A stretch of DNA of 64,000 nt from Nioella nitratireducens (GTDB lineage Bacteria; Pseudomonadota; Alphaproteobacteria; Rhodobacterales; Rhodobacteraceae), in assembly GCF_001879715.1 (NCBI RefSeq), contig NZ_MNBW01000001.1, positions 242,017 through 306,016 on the forward strand. The letters run 5' to 3'. The position numbers were made by a program, and so were the translations under genes. Under the pieces are notes generated by a model. That model was not told the origin of the DNA. It ran no database searches and was given only the letters and a program-made list of their open reading frames with translations. Positions 45,087 through 52,915 of this stretch are shown in pieces. The stretch's first letter is position 1; each line of letters starts with the position of its first letter.

Positions 45087-45620
45087 ATGCCGAAAGACGT
45101 TTCACAGCCCCGAACTCGGATGCCCCGCTTCCGCAAACCAACTGCTGAAGACGGGGCCGAAATCTGGGAGCTGGTGCGCGCCTGTGCGCCGCTCGACGAA
45201 AACTCCATGTATTGCAACCTGTTGCAAGCCGACCACTTCCGCGACACCTGCGTCGTGGCGGAACTGGACGGCAAGGTCGCTGGCTGGATCTCGGCCTATG
45301 TGATGCCGAACGATCCCGAAACGGTCTTCGTCTGGCAGGTTGCGGTGTCCGACGCCGCGCGCGGCTGCGGGCTTGGCCTTTCCATGCTGGAACACCTGAT
45401 CGACCGTCCCGCCTGCGAAGGTGTAGCGCGGCTTCAGACCACCATCACCGCGGATAACGACGCCAGTTGGGCGCTGTTCCGCAAATTTGCCCGCCTGAAT
45501 GGCGAGGATCTGGGCGTGCAGGCCTACTACACCCAATCGCTGCATTTCCAGGACCGGCACCGGACCGAACACATGGTCACCATTGACCTCGAAAGCGGGG
45601 AACTGGCCAAGGCCGCGTAA
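45087..45620 (+). CDS. ectA: L-2,4-diaminobutyrate N-acetyltransferase EctA
   Basis: This 177-residue GNAT enzyme acetylates diaminobutyrate, the second pathway step of ectoine synthesis. The acetyl-CoA site is in 'VFVWQVAVSDAARGCGLGLSMLEHLI' (Arg-x2-Gly-x-Gly-like loop), and 'NSMYCNLLQADHF' is typical of EctA. ATG 45087 follows GAAGGAG. It begins the ectABC-ask operon; 59 bases separate it from ectB, which contrasts with the tight spacing of the rest. Confidence 0.96.
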   Translation: MPKDVSQPRTRMPRFRKPTAEDGAEIWELVRACAPLDENSMYCNLLQADHFRDTCVVAELDGKVAGWISAYVMPNDPETVFVWQVAVSDAARGCGLGLSMLEHLIDRPACEGVARLQTTITADNDASWALFRKFARLNGEDLGVQAYYTQSLHFQDRHRTEHMVTIDLESGELAKAA

Positions 45621-45679
45621 ATCGCGGCCCCCGTGCCCTTCTCTGCCGTTCTCCGGACAAAAATCCCAAAGGATCTCTC

Positions 45680-46960
45680 ATGACCTCCGATAACATCACC
45701 GTTTTCGCGCGCCGCGAATCCGAGGCGCGCTCGTACTGTCGTGGCATTCCCGCCACCTTCACCTCTGCCAAGGGCTCGAAAATGACCGACTCCGATGGCA
45801 AGAGCTACATCGACTTTCTCGCCGGCTGTTCCTCGCTGAACTACGGCCACAACGACCCCGACATGAAGGCCGCACTGGTCGATCATATCGCGGGCGACGG
45901 TCTGGCCCATGCGCTCGACCTTCATACCGATGTGAAGGCCGACTTCCTTGGTGCGTTCGAAGAGCACGTGCTCAAGCCGCGCGGCATGGACCATCGCGTG
46001 ATGTTCACTGGCCCAACCGGTGCAAACGCGGTCGAGGCCGCGATGAAGCTGGCCCGCAAGGTCACCGGCCGCACCAACATCATCGCCTTCACCAACGGCT
46101 TTCACGGTGTGACGCTCGGCGCGCTGGCCGCGACCGGCAACAGCTATCACCGCGGTGGCGCGGGGATCACCCTGAATGGTGTGACCCGGATGCCCTTTGA
46201 CGGCTACATGGGCGAGTCCTACGACACGACCGAATTGCTGGAAAAGATGCTGACGGACGCGTCCTCGGGAATGGACAAGCCCGCCGCGATCATTCTTGAG
46301 ACCGTGCAGGGCGAGGGCGGCCTCAACGCCGCGAGCCCCGAATGGGTCCGCCGCGTGGCGGACCTCGCCAAAGAGCACGGCGCGCTGCTGATCGTCGACG
46401 ACATTCAGGCAGGCTGTGGCCGCACCGGCACCTTCTTCTCGTTCGAGGGGATGGGAATCGAGCCGGACATCATCACCATGGCCAAGTCGATCTCGGGCTT
46501 TGGCTTGCCGATGGCGCTGACCCTGATCCGCCCGCAGCACGATGTTTTCGGCCCGGCCGAGCATAACGGCACCTTCCGCGGCAACACCCACGCCTTTCTG
46601 ACCGCCAAGGTTGCGATCGAGAAGTTCTGGGCCGATGACAAGTTCCAACAGGATATCGCGGTCAAGTCGCTGATGCTGACCACCGCGCTGGAGGAACTGG
46701 CCGGCATGGTCGAGGGCGCGCGTCTCAAGGGCCGTGGCCTGATGCAAGGTGTCGATGTCGGCTCGGGCGAGCTGGCCAGCGAAATCTGCAAACGCGCCTT
46801 CACCAAGGGCCTGATCATCGAGACCTCGGGTCCGAATGACGAAGTGGTCAAGGTGCTGGCCCCGTTGACCACGCCCGAAGCGACCTTCCGCAAGGGCCTG
46901 AACATCCTGCTCGACTCGGCGCGTGACGTGCTGGTCAAAACCAAAATCGCGGCGGAGTAA
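45680..46960 (+). CDS. ectB: L-2,4-diaminobutyrate transaminase EctB
   Basis: This is a 426-residue class III PLP aminotransferase that makes diaminobutyrate from aspartate semialdehyde and glutamate. The PLP region reads 'LLIVDDIQAGCGRTGTFFSFE' and the Schiff-base Lys is in 'IITMAKSISGFGLPMALTL'. The N-terminal segment with 'SYCRGIPATFTSAKG' is diagnostic of EctB. The length is the family norm. ectC follows after 5 bases. Confidence 0.97.
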   Translation: MTSDNITVFARRESEARSYCRGIPATFTSAKGSKMTDSDGKSYIDFLAGCSSLNYGHNDPDMKAALVDHIAGDGLAHALDLHTDVKADFLGAFEEHVLKPRGMDHRVMFTGPTGANAVEAAMKLARKVTGRTNIIAFTNGFHGVTLGALAATGNSYHRGGAGITLNGVTRMPFDGYMGESYDTTELLEKMLTDASSGMDKPAAIILETVQGEGGLNAASPEWVRRVADLAKEHGALLIVDDIQAGCGRTGTFFSFEGMGIEPDIITMAKSISGFGLPMALTLIRPQHDVFGPAEHNGTFRGNTHAFLTAKVAIEKFWADDKFQQDIAVKSLMLTTALEELAGMVEGARLKGRGLMQGVDVGSGELASEICKRAFTKGLIIETSGPNDEVVKVLAPLTTPEATFRKGLNILLDSARDVLVKTKIAAE

Positions 46961-46965
46961 CCGAT

Positions 46966-47370
46966 ATGATCGTACGTGACTTCAACGAAATTCTCGAAAA
47001 ACAGCGTGACCGCGTGGTCGCCGACGCCAACTGGACCAGCGTGCGGATGCTGCTGGCCGGGGACGGGATGGGGTTCTCTTTCCACATCACCTTCCTCGAC
47101 GCGGGCTCGGAACACACGTTCGAGTACAAGAACCATTTCGAGAGTGTCTACTGCATGCAAGGCTCGGGCTCGATCACCGACCTCGCCACAGGCGAAACCC
47201 ACGAGATCAAGCCCGGCGTCATGTATGCCCTCAACGAACATGACCGCCACATCCTGCGCGCCAAGGAAGAACTGGTGATGGCCTGTGTCTTCAACCCGCC
47301 CGTCACGGGCACCGAGGTGCACCAAGAAGACGGCTCCTACGCGCCAGCCGAAGAGGCAATCGCAAGCTAA
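46966..47370 (+). CDS. ectC: L-ectoine synthase EctC
   Basis: This 134-residue cupin enzyme cyclises N-acetyl-diaminobutyrate to ectoine. Cupin landmarks are 'FESVYCMQGSGSITDLATGE' and 'HEIKPGVMYALNEHDRHILRA', and 'MGFSFHITFLDAGSEHTFEYKNH' marks EctC specifically. No ectoine hydroxylase (ectD) follows, so hydroxyectoine is not predicted from this locus. It is 5 bases from ectB and 3 bases before ask. Confidence 0.97.
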   Translation: MIVRDFNEILEKQRDRVVADANWTSVRMLLAGDGMGFSFHITFLDAGSEHTFEYKNHFESVYCMQGSGSITDLATGETHEIKPGVMYALNEHDRHILRAKEELVMACVFNPPVTGTEVHQEDGSYAPAEEAIAS

Positions 47371-47373
47371 CCC

Positions 47374-48798
47374 ATGACCTATACAGTCGAGAAAATCGGC
47401 GGCACGTCCATGTCCCGCGTGGACGCGCTGCGCGATACCCTGTTCATCGGCGACCGATCCGAAGACGACCTTTACGGTCGAATCTTCGTGGTTTCTGCCT
47501 TTGGGGGGATCACCAACCTGCTTCTGGAACACAAGAAGACCGGCAAACCCGGCGTTTATGCGCAATATGCCAATGCCGACAACGATCACGGCTGGCACGA
47601 GGCGCTGGATCACGCGGCAGAAGCGATGGCCAAGGCCCATGAAAAGGTGCTGGAGCATCCCGCCGATATCGAACGCGCGGACGAGTTTCTGCGCGAACGA
47701 ATCGAGGGGGCCCGCAACTGCCTGATCGACCTGCAACGGCTGTGCTCTTACGGGCACTTCCGTCTGGCCGAACACCTGCTCCAGATCCGCGAACTTCTGT
47801 CCGGTCTGGGCGAGGCGCATTCGGCGCTCACCACCACGCTGTTGTTGCAGCGCGCGGGCGTAAATGCCCGGCTGGTGGATCTGTCGGGCTGGCGCGACGA
47901 TGGCGACATCACCCTTGAGGACCGTCTGACCAGCGCCATGAAAGGCGTCGACCCGGCGACCGAGATGCCCATCGTCACCGGCTACGCGCAATGCGCCGAA
48001 GGCCTGATGCGCGAATTCGACCGTGGCTATTCCGAGGTGACGTTTTCGCGTCTCGCCGCCCTAATCGGGGCGCGTGAAGCGATCATTCACAAGGAATTCC
48101 ACCTATCGTCGGCTGACCCCAATCTGGTGGGGCAAGAGGCCGTGCGCAAACTGGGCCGGACCAACTATGACGTGGCCGACCAGTTGTCGAACATGGGGAT
48201 GGAAGCGATCCACCCCAAGGCCGCCAAGACGCTACGCCAGAACGACGTGCCGCTGCGCGTGACCAACGCGTTCGAGCCGCACGATCCGGGCACTCTGATC
48301 GACGATCAACCGACCGACACCCCGGCGGTCGAGATCGTGACCGGCCTCGACATCATCGCGCTTGAGGTATTCGAGCAGGACATGGTGGGGGTCAAAGGCT
48401 ATGACGCCGCGATCCTTGACGTGCTGACCCGGCACAACGTGCGGATCGTGTCCAAGGTGTCGAACGCCAACACGATCACCCACTATGTCGACAGCTCGCT
48501 CAAGACGATGCGCCGGGTCGAGAAAGACCTTGCCGGGCTCTATCCGGCGGCGCTGATCACGTCGCGTCGCCTGTCCGTGGCCTCGGCCATCGGGCGCGAC
48601 CTGAACGGGCTCTCGGTGTTGACGCGGGGCTTGCAGGCCATCGCCGACGCGGGGTTCGAAGCCCTTGGCGCCACGCAGGGCCCGCGCAACGTGGATGTGC
48701 AATTCATCCTCGAACGCGACAACCTGAAGCCGGCGATCAAGGCGCTTCACGCGGCCTTCATCGAGGCGAGCCACGAGGCATTGCCAAAAGCGGCCTGA
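47374..48798 (+). CDS. ask: Ectoine-pathway aspartate kinase (Ask_Ect)
   Basis: This 474-residue aspartokinase supplies aspartyl phosphate to ectoine synthesis. It opens 'MTYTVEKIGGTSMSRVDALRD', the aspartokinase phosphate-binding start, and contains 'YGHFRLAEHLLQIRELLSG' and the two ACT domains in the C-terminal third ('IIALEVFEQDMVGVKGYDAAI', 'SVASAIGRDLNGLSVLTRGLQA'). A dedicated isozyme within the ect operon is usual in marine bacteria and is thought to escape amino-acid feedback. The operon ends in a strong terminator. Confidence 0.95.
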   Translation: MTYTVEKIGGTSMSRVDALRDTLFIGDRSEDDLYGRIFVVSAFGGITNLLLEHKKTGKPGVYAQYANADNDHGWHEALDHAAEAMAKAHEKVLEHPADIERADEFLRERIEGARNCLIDLQRLCSYGHFRLAEHLLQIRELLSGLGEAHSALTTTLLLQRAGVNARLVDLSGWRDDGDITLEDRLTSAMKGVDPATEMPIVTGYAQCAEGLMREFDRGYSEVTFSRLAALIGAREAIIHKEFHLSSADPNLVGQEAVRKLGRTNYDVADQLSNMGMEAIHPKAAKTLRQNDVPLRVTNAFEPHDPGTLIDDQPTDTPAVEIVTGLDIIALEVFEQDMVGVKGYDAAILDVLTRHNVRIVSKVSNANTITHYVDSSLKTMRRVEKDLAGLYPAALITSRRLSVASAIGRDLNGLSVLTRGLQAIADAGFEALGATQGPRNVDVQFILERDNLKPAIKALHAAFIEASHEALPKAA

Positions 48799-48829
48799 CA
48801 GGCACCTGGTCCAACACCGCGCGACTTTG

Positions 48830-48861
48830 CCCGCCCCCGATCGGCTCGGGGGCGGGTTTTT
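48830..48861 (+). terminator. Intrinsic terminator of the ectABC-ask operon
   Basis: CCCGCCCCCGA (48830-48840) and TCGGGGGCGGG (48846-48856) form a perfect 11-bp stem with a 5-base loop, followed by TTTTT. It begins about 30 bases after the ask stop. Confidence 0.92.
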
Positions 48862-48933
48862 CATGCGGGCTGGACCCGCCCGCCCGCGCCGCCTAGGACA
48901 AGGGCACCCTGCCCTGCCGAAAGAGGCCCGCCG

Positions 48934-49122
48934 ATGTTCGATCTCGACCACCCGTTTTTCCGCCCGCTCTGGATTCGCATCGCCGTGGTGGCAGTCTGCG
49001 GTGGCTGGGGCCTGTTCGAGCTGTCGAATGACGCAACGGGATGGGCCTTCGTCTTTCTCGGGCTCGGGGCCTACGCTGCCTACGGCTTCTTCGTGACCTT
49101 CGATCCGCGCGACGACGAGTGA
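48934..49122 (+). CDS. Small two-span membrane protein
   Basis: This 62-residue protein has two hydrophobic segments (about 13-30 and 35-54, 'RIAVVAVCGGWGLFEL', 'WAFVFLGLGAYAAYGFFVTF') separated by a short NDAT loop and an acidic tail (DPRDDE). It has the shape of a small inner-membrane hairpin protein. AAAGAGG lies before ATG 48934. It sits alone after the ect terminator. No family recognised. Confidence 0.7.
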   Translation: MFDLDHPFFRPLWIRIAVVAVCGGWGLFELSNDATGWAFVFLGLGAYAAYGFFVTFDPRDDE

Positions 49123-49212
49123 TCGCGGGCGACACCGCATCGGGACGCGTGTGGATTGAACCATAGCGCCGCGGCGTCCGACCCATGGGCAAGACCCTGA
49201 GGAGGATCGCCC

Positions 49213-49488
49213 ATTCGCTGCCTGTTCCGCCTGCTTCCCGCCTTTCTTGCCGCCCTGGCGGTCGCGGCCCCCGTGAAGGCCCATGTCGCGGGGCCGATCC
49301 TGTCGACCCCCGCACAGGCAGCCGGCGTCACCCTCGCGGGCCTGCCCCCCACCCCGCACCCGGCTTGTCAGCGCCACATTTTCACCGCCGGGCAGTATCC
49401 GACCACCCCCCAGACAGTCGAGCAGATCACCTGCCTCGACACCCTTTGTGACACGCGCGAAGTCGTGCTTTGCCCGTTAACCGATTGA
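49213..49488 (+). CDS. Secreted small protein with an ATT start codon (or start-codon mutant)
   Basis: The frame codes for a textbook signal peptide (RCLFRLLPAFLAALAVAAPVKA) plus about 66 mature residues with four Cys. No ATG, GTG or TTG precedes the signal in frame; the first GTG (49273) falls at the end of the hydrophobic core. ATT 49213 has GGAGGA (49201-49206) at ideal 6-base spacing and would initiate exactly at the peptide's start. Either ATT is used, as in infC, or an ATG has been lost. A 91-residue product is predicted. No family recognised. Confidence 0.6.
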   Translation: MRCLFRLLPAFLAALAVAAPVKAHVAGPILSTPAQAAGVTLAGLPPTPHPACQRHIFTAGQYPTTPQTVEQITCLDTLCDTREVVLCPLTD

Positions 49489-49491
49489 CCG

Positions 49492-50307
49492 CTATTGCGC
49501 CAGACCGAGCGCCTCGAGATGGGCGACGCTGTCCTCCACCCGGTCGAAATCGTTGATTTCCACGATCAGGTGCGGCGTGGCCCTGACCTGTTTCAGCGCG
49601 GCAAAGATGGCGTGCCAGACGATATTCCCCTGCCCGATGGCCCAGTGCCGGTCGGCATACCCGTCGGTATCCTGCAGATGCACATGGCCCAAACCCGCCC
49701 CCGCCGATGCGATATAGCGATCGGCGGGCGGCGCACCGCAGACCCAGTGCGCCCAATGCGCGTGGCCGGTATCGACCGACAGGCGCAGCGCCGGGCTGTC
49801 CGCCGCCGCCACCACTTCGGCCCGGTCGCGCGGGTCGGTATCCTTGATGTTCTCCATCACCATTTCGACGCCCAACGCCTCGGCCCGCTTCAGCGCCGGG
49901 GCCAGCGTATCCAGCACCGCCGCCACCCGTCGCTTGCGGTCGGCAGGCGCGTTGTCGAGGTTGCAGGCATCCCAGCCATCATAGGGCGAATGAATGACCA
50001 TCTGCCGCGCCTCCAGTGCCGCGCAGACATCCAGCGCCTGTTCCAGCCGCGTCTGCACCACCGTGCGAATGTCCTTGTCCTTCACGTCCAGCTCGAACCC
50101 GGCGAAGGGCCCGTGAATGCCAAGCCGCCCGGACCAGCCATCCAGCTTGGCCTTGGCCATGTCGATAAAGGGCTGCGGCGCCGCCAGAATATCGCCAAGG
50201 CAGAACTCCGGCAGTTCCAGATCGCGGTTCTTCTCGAACAGCCAGTCGCGGTGACGGTCCAGGTCCAGAACGCTCAACTGCGCCCCGACGATGGGCAAAT
50301 CTGCCAT
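49492..50307 (-). CDS. Sugar phosphate isomerase/epimerase-type TIM barrel
   Basis: This is a 271-residue TIM-barrel protein of the AP-endonuclease-2/xylose-isomerase-like superfamily. Metal-site residues are visible at strand ends: Glu in 'VEMVMENIKDTDP', Asp and His in 'LRLSVDTGHAHWAHW', His in 'GLGHVHLQDTDG' and Glu in 'PHLIVEINDFDRV'. The set matches divalent-metal isomerases, but the sugar or inositol substrate cannot be predicted. The stop is close to the convergent secreted-protein gene. No sugar-catabolic genes are nearby. Confidence 0.85.
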   Translation of the reverse strand: MADLPIVGAQLSVLDLDRHRDWLFEKNRDLELPEFCLGDILAAPQPFIDMAKAKLDGWSGRLGIHGPFAGFELDVKDKDIRTVVQTRLEQALDVCAALEARQMVIHSPYDGWDACNLDNAPADRKRRVAAVLDTLAPALKRAEALGVEMVMENIKDTDPRDRAEVVAAADSPALRLSVDTGHAHWAHWVCGAPPADRYIASAGAGLGHVHLQDTDGYADRHWAIGQGNIVWHAIFAALKQVRATPHLIVEINDFDRVEDSVAHLEALGLAQ

Positions 50308-50373
50308 GGCTTAACCTCCCTCTGCTCGGGGCGAGTGTGCCAATGAAAAGGGCGGCTGTCTGCCGCCCCCCAG

Positions 50374-50604
50374 TCAGAAATCGAAAATATCGCTCAGGAA
50401 CGAGCCGACGCCGTCCTTCTTCTTGCGCTTCGACGGGGCCTCTCGGCCGTCATCCCTGCGGTCGTCGGCCAAGGCGCTGCGCTCGACGATCTTGTCAAGC
50501 TCGCCACGATCCAGCCAGACCCCCCGGCAGGTTGGGCAGTAGTCGATTTCGACTCCGGCGCGGTCGGCGATCACGAGGGCGGTTCCGTCAATCGGGCATT
50601 GCAT
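50374..50604 (-). CDS. Zinc-ribbon protein (TFIIB-type zinc finger family)
   Basis: This 76-residue protein has an N-terminal zinc ribbon: CP at residue 3 and 'IDYCPTCRGVWLDRGELDKIV' (Cys-x2-Cys followed by the WLDRGEL block) identify the zf-TFIIB family. A basic linker (SKRKKKDG) and a hydrophobic-acidic C-terminus (SFLSDIFDF) follow. Members are common, poorly characterised small proteins. ATG 50604 has GGAGA upstream. It is monocistronic or follows rhodanese after about 75 bases. Confidence 0.87.
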   Translation of the reverse strand: MQCPIDGTALVIADRAGVEIDYCPTCRGVWLDRGELDKIVERSALADDRRDDGREAPSKRKKKDGVGSFLSDIFDF

Positions 50605-50678
50605 GGGCGGTGTCTCCTTGGCGGTTGGGTTCCCTAGCAGATAGGAACGCCGCGCGCCCATGCAATGCACCGGCCAGC

Positions 50679-51266
50679 TTATTCGCCCGCGACCGTCAGC
50701 CCCAGCATCCGCCAGCCCTGCATTCCCGGACGGTAATAATGAATCCGCTCCGCCGGATAGCCCGCCTCGATCATGCGGCGGATGGCGGTCGGGGATTGCC
50801 CGCACCACGGCCCGTTGCAGAAAAGCGCCACCTGCACAGCCTGCGTGCAGTCCCAGCCATCGAAGTCGATCTGGCAGCCCAATTCCCCCAGCCGGTCGGT
50901 CATTTGCGTATAGGGCATGTTGACCGCACCGGGGATGGTGCCGCCGTGGAACCAGTCTGGCGTGCGGCTGTCGACCACCGTCACCTCCGGATCCTGTAGA
51001 AACCCGATCAATTCCAGCTCTCCAATCGGCGTCACGCCCTCGGCGGGCGTCATCGGCTGGATGCAGAAATTGGGACAGGGCCGAGAGGTCCGGCCCCACG
51101 CGTCCTCGATCACATGGTCCGTGTCCTGAATGCGCGAAATCTCGCGCGGGCCAGAGGCGGTTTCAACCGTGACCGACATGAACTCGCGGGTGATCCCGAC
51201 TGGCTCTTGCGCCCACGCGGGCCCCGCAAGGACCAGCACGGCGACGGCGGACAAAAGGCGGCGCAT
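50679..51266 (-). CDS. Periplasmic rhodanese-domain protein
   Basis: This 195-residue protein has a Sec signal (MRRLLSAVAVLVLAGPAWA, cleavage about residue 19) and a C-terminal rhodanese domain (about 90-190): 'VTVVDSRTPDWFHGGTIPGAVNMPYTQM' and the active loop with Cys in 'VALFCNGPWCGQSP'. The loop's second Cys (CNGPWC) is unusual and could form a disulfide with the sulfur-carrying Cys. GGGAGG precedes ATG 51266. It likely moves sulfur or acts in oxidative sulfur chemistry outside the cytoplasm. Confidence 0.86.
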   Translation of the reverse strand: MRRLLSAVAVLVLAGPAWAQEPVGITREFMSVTVETASGPREISRIQDTDHVIEDAWGRTSRPCPNFCIQPMTPAEGVTPIGELELIGFLQDPEVTVVDSRTPDWFHGGTIPGAVNMPYTQMTDRLGELGCQIDFDGWDCTQAVQVALFCNGPWCGQSPTAIRRMIEAGYPAERIHYYRPGMQGWRMLGLTVAGE

Positions 51267-51348
51267 TGAAAATCCTCCCATCAAATGCAATTTTGCGAAT
51301 ATGATGGTAGCACCGGGCGCGCGCCGCGCAAGCCCATCCGTCAACAGG

Positions 51349-51624
51349 TCATTCCACGCCCTGAATCTGCTCCGCGATGCGCGACGCCCATTCCCCGATC
51401 ACGGGGATAAAGTCGATCTGGCTCAGCGAATAGACCACCACCGAGACAAGGAACGACGCCCCAATCACCGAGCCGAGGCCAAAGGCCAGCCCGCGCCCGA
51501 AACTGAGCGCAAGGATCTTGCCGACGGTGCTTTGCGTGGTGAACAGGCGATGTTGCGTGATCTGCTGCACCTCTTTGCGCAGCAGCCGCAACTCCTGATC
51601 GAGTTGCTCTTCCTCTTGGCTCAA
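51349..51624 (-). CDS. DUF5665-type small membrane protein
   Basis: This is a 91-residue protein with a charged coiled-coil start ('EEEQLDQELRLLRKEVQQI') and one membrane region (about 45-68, 'GLAFGLGSVIGASFLVSVVVY'), ending with a 'QIDFIPVIGEWASRI' amphipathic helix. This plan matches DUF5665. It overlaps the ABM-domain gene by 4 bases. Function unknown. Confidence 0.82.
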   Translation of the reverse strand: MSQEEEQLDQELRLLRKEVQQITQHRLFTTQSTVGKILALSFGRGLAFGLGSVIGASFLVSVVVYSLSQIDFIPVIGEWASRIAEQIQGVE

Positions 51625-51941
51625 TTGTACGACTCCGCGACCTCGTACATGACCGGCTCAAAGCTTTTGCACAGCTCGTTGATCACCCGGTTGCGCTTGC
51701 GCATCTCGTCCGATCGCAGCATGGCCTGAAAATCCTCGCGCTTTTCCCATTGCGAATAGTTCGCCACGCGGGTTTGCGCGTCGTTCACGTGCAGGCCGGC
51801 GGCGATAAAGCCCCGCTGATGCGAGATGAAATCGTCATAGGCCGAGGTCAACGCATCCAGCAGGTCCTGACAGGTGCCCGGCGTGGTTTCAAAGGTGGTG
51901 ATGACGGTCTGCAGGGCAGCGCCCTTTGCGATTGACGGCAT
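51621..51941 (-). CDS. Antibiotic biosynthesis monooxygenase (ABM) domain protein
   Basis: This 106-residue single-domain protein has the ABM ferredoxin-like fold: 'ALQTVITTFETTPGTCQDLLDAL', 'ISHQRGFIAAGLHVNDAQTRVANYSQWEKREDFQAML'. Such proteins act on quinone-like or small hydrophobic substrates, or bind heme. ATG 51941 starts the recognisable domain; an open frame upstream is non-coding in character. It overlaps the DUF5665 gene by 4 bases, so they share a transcript. Confidence 0.83.
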   Translation of the reverse strand: MPSIAKGAALQTVITTFETTPGTCQDLLDALTSAYDDFISHQRGFIAAGLHVNDAQTRVANYSQWEKREDFQAMLRSDEMRKRNRVINELCKSFEPVMYEVAESYN

Positions 51942-52378
51942 GGGACGGTCTCCTTGGGCGATCTTTGGGGTCAAGCCTAGCAGGGCCATCGAAGATAGCC
52001 TAGGGCCGAGACAGGGCGCAGCCGGGTCAAATCCCCGCGTGCAGACGAAAAAAAGGGGCCACGCATCGGCGGGCCGCGGCATGGCGATCCAACCCGTCGA
52101 ACCTGGCGATTCATGCCAGCCATATTCGAAGAAGATCAGACCAGCGCGCGACCCCTGCCAAATCGCCGTGCCGGGGGCGGCCCGGCGATGCGCGGCGGCC
52201 TGCGGCCTTGATTCCGCGACCGGCGCGGCGCGGTTGGCATCCAGACGGAAAAAAAGGGGCCGCATCTCGCAGGTGCGTCCCCTTTTTCCGGGCAGTGCTG
52301 CCCCCCAGATCGTTCGATCCTACCCCGTGGCTTTGACGCGGGGAAGGTGGAAAGCCGGTCTTTTCGTGGCCGATGCCG
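51942..52378. other. 437-base stretch without a convincing gene
   Basis: Long open frames exist on both strands but look random. The region carries two near-identical CAGACG(G)AAAAAAAGGGGCC segments about 200 bases apart (52042-52060 and 52242-52261). The second forms the arm of a hairpin (52247-52289). It contains the upstream region of the ABM gene and the 3' end of the trmL transcript. Confidence 0.6.
52247..52289. terminator. Long-armed hairpin terminator region after trmL
   Basis: GGAAAAAAAGGGG (52247-52259) can pair with CCCCTTTTTCC (52279-52289), enclosing a small inner stem (GCA...TGC). The A-run and T-run in the arms make it terminator-like in both directions. It is about 90 bases downstream of the trmL stop. 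Confidence 0.6.
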
Positions 52379-52849
52379 TCAGGTGAACTGCCCGCGCAGC
52401 GCCTGATAGACCACCGCCGTCGCCGCATTGGCCAGGTTGAGCGAGCGGATATGCGGGCTGCGCATCGGAAGGTGAAAAACCCGGTCGTCCATGCCCTGCA
52501 AAATCTCGGTCTGAATCCCCTTGGTCTCGCGGCCAAAGACCAGATAGGCGTCCTCGGGATAGTCGGGGTCATAGACACTGCCCGCACCGTTCTCTTCAAA
52601 GAAGAACAACTGCCCGCGCGCTGGCCGCCGGTCGGCCAGAAACTCCGGCCAATCGTCATACTCGGACAGGCGCACATGTTTCCAGTAGTCGAGGCCCGCC
52701 CGCCGCACCTGCTTGTCGTCGATGGAAAAGCCATAGGGCCGGATCAGGATCAACTCCAGATCCAGCGCCACGCAGGTGCGCCCGATGGTGCCCGTATTGC
52801 CGGGGATTTCCGGCGTCACCAGCACCACTTTCATGCGTTTATCGCTCAT
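52379..52849 (-). CDS. trmL: tRNA (cytidine(34)-2'-O)-methyltransferase TrmL
   Basis: This is a 156-residue SPOUT methyltransferase that modifies the wobble base of tRNA(Leu). The trefoil-knot motifs are 'VLVTPEIPGNTGTIGRTCVALDLELILI', 'DAYLVFGRETKGI' and 'IPMRSPHIRSLNLANAATAVVYQAL'-like sequence at the end. Three ATGs are in frame (52861, 52849, 52834). I prefer 52849, which has GGGGCAGGG just upstream and gives the family length. It is divergent from the barrel gene, with a CtrA-like site between. Confidence 0.93.
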   Translation of the reverse strand: MSDKRMKVVLVTPEIPGNTGTIGRTCVALDLELILIRPYGFSIDDKQVRRAGLDYWKHVRLSEYDDWPEFLADRRPARGQLFFFEENGAGSVYDPDYPEDAYLVFGRETKGIQTEILQGMDDRVFHLPMRSPHIRSLNLANAATAVVYQALRGQFT

Positions 52850-52873
52850 TCCCTGCCCCATCCACGGCCCGCG

Positions 52874-52889
52874 TTAGGCACCTGTTAAC
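52874..52889. promoter_or_regulatory. CtrA-like site between trmL and the barrel gene
   Basis: TTAG-N7-TTAAC matches the CtrA consensus TTAA-N7-TTAAC with one substitution. It lies 27 bases before the + strand gene at 52916 and 25 bases before trmL. Only seven to eight bases are defined, so chance occurrence is possible. Confidence 0.35.
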
Positions 52890-52915
52890 CAGATTGCAGC
52901 AGGCTCTGCCATGCC

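Noticed and set aside
51942..52265. In-frame upstream extension of the ABM-domain gene on the - strand and a + strand frame to 52386
   Set aside because: The added residues are low-complexity and lack domain similarity, and they span a repeated segment; the ABM domain starts right at ATG 51941.
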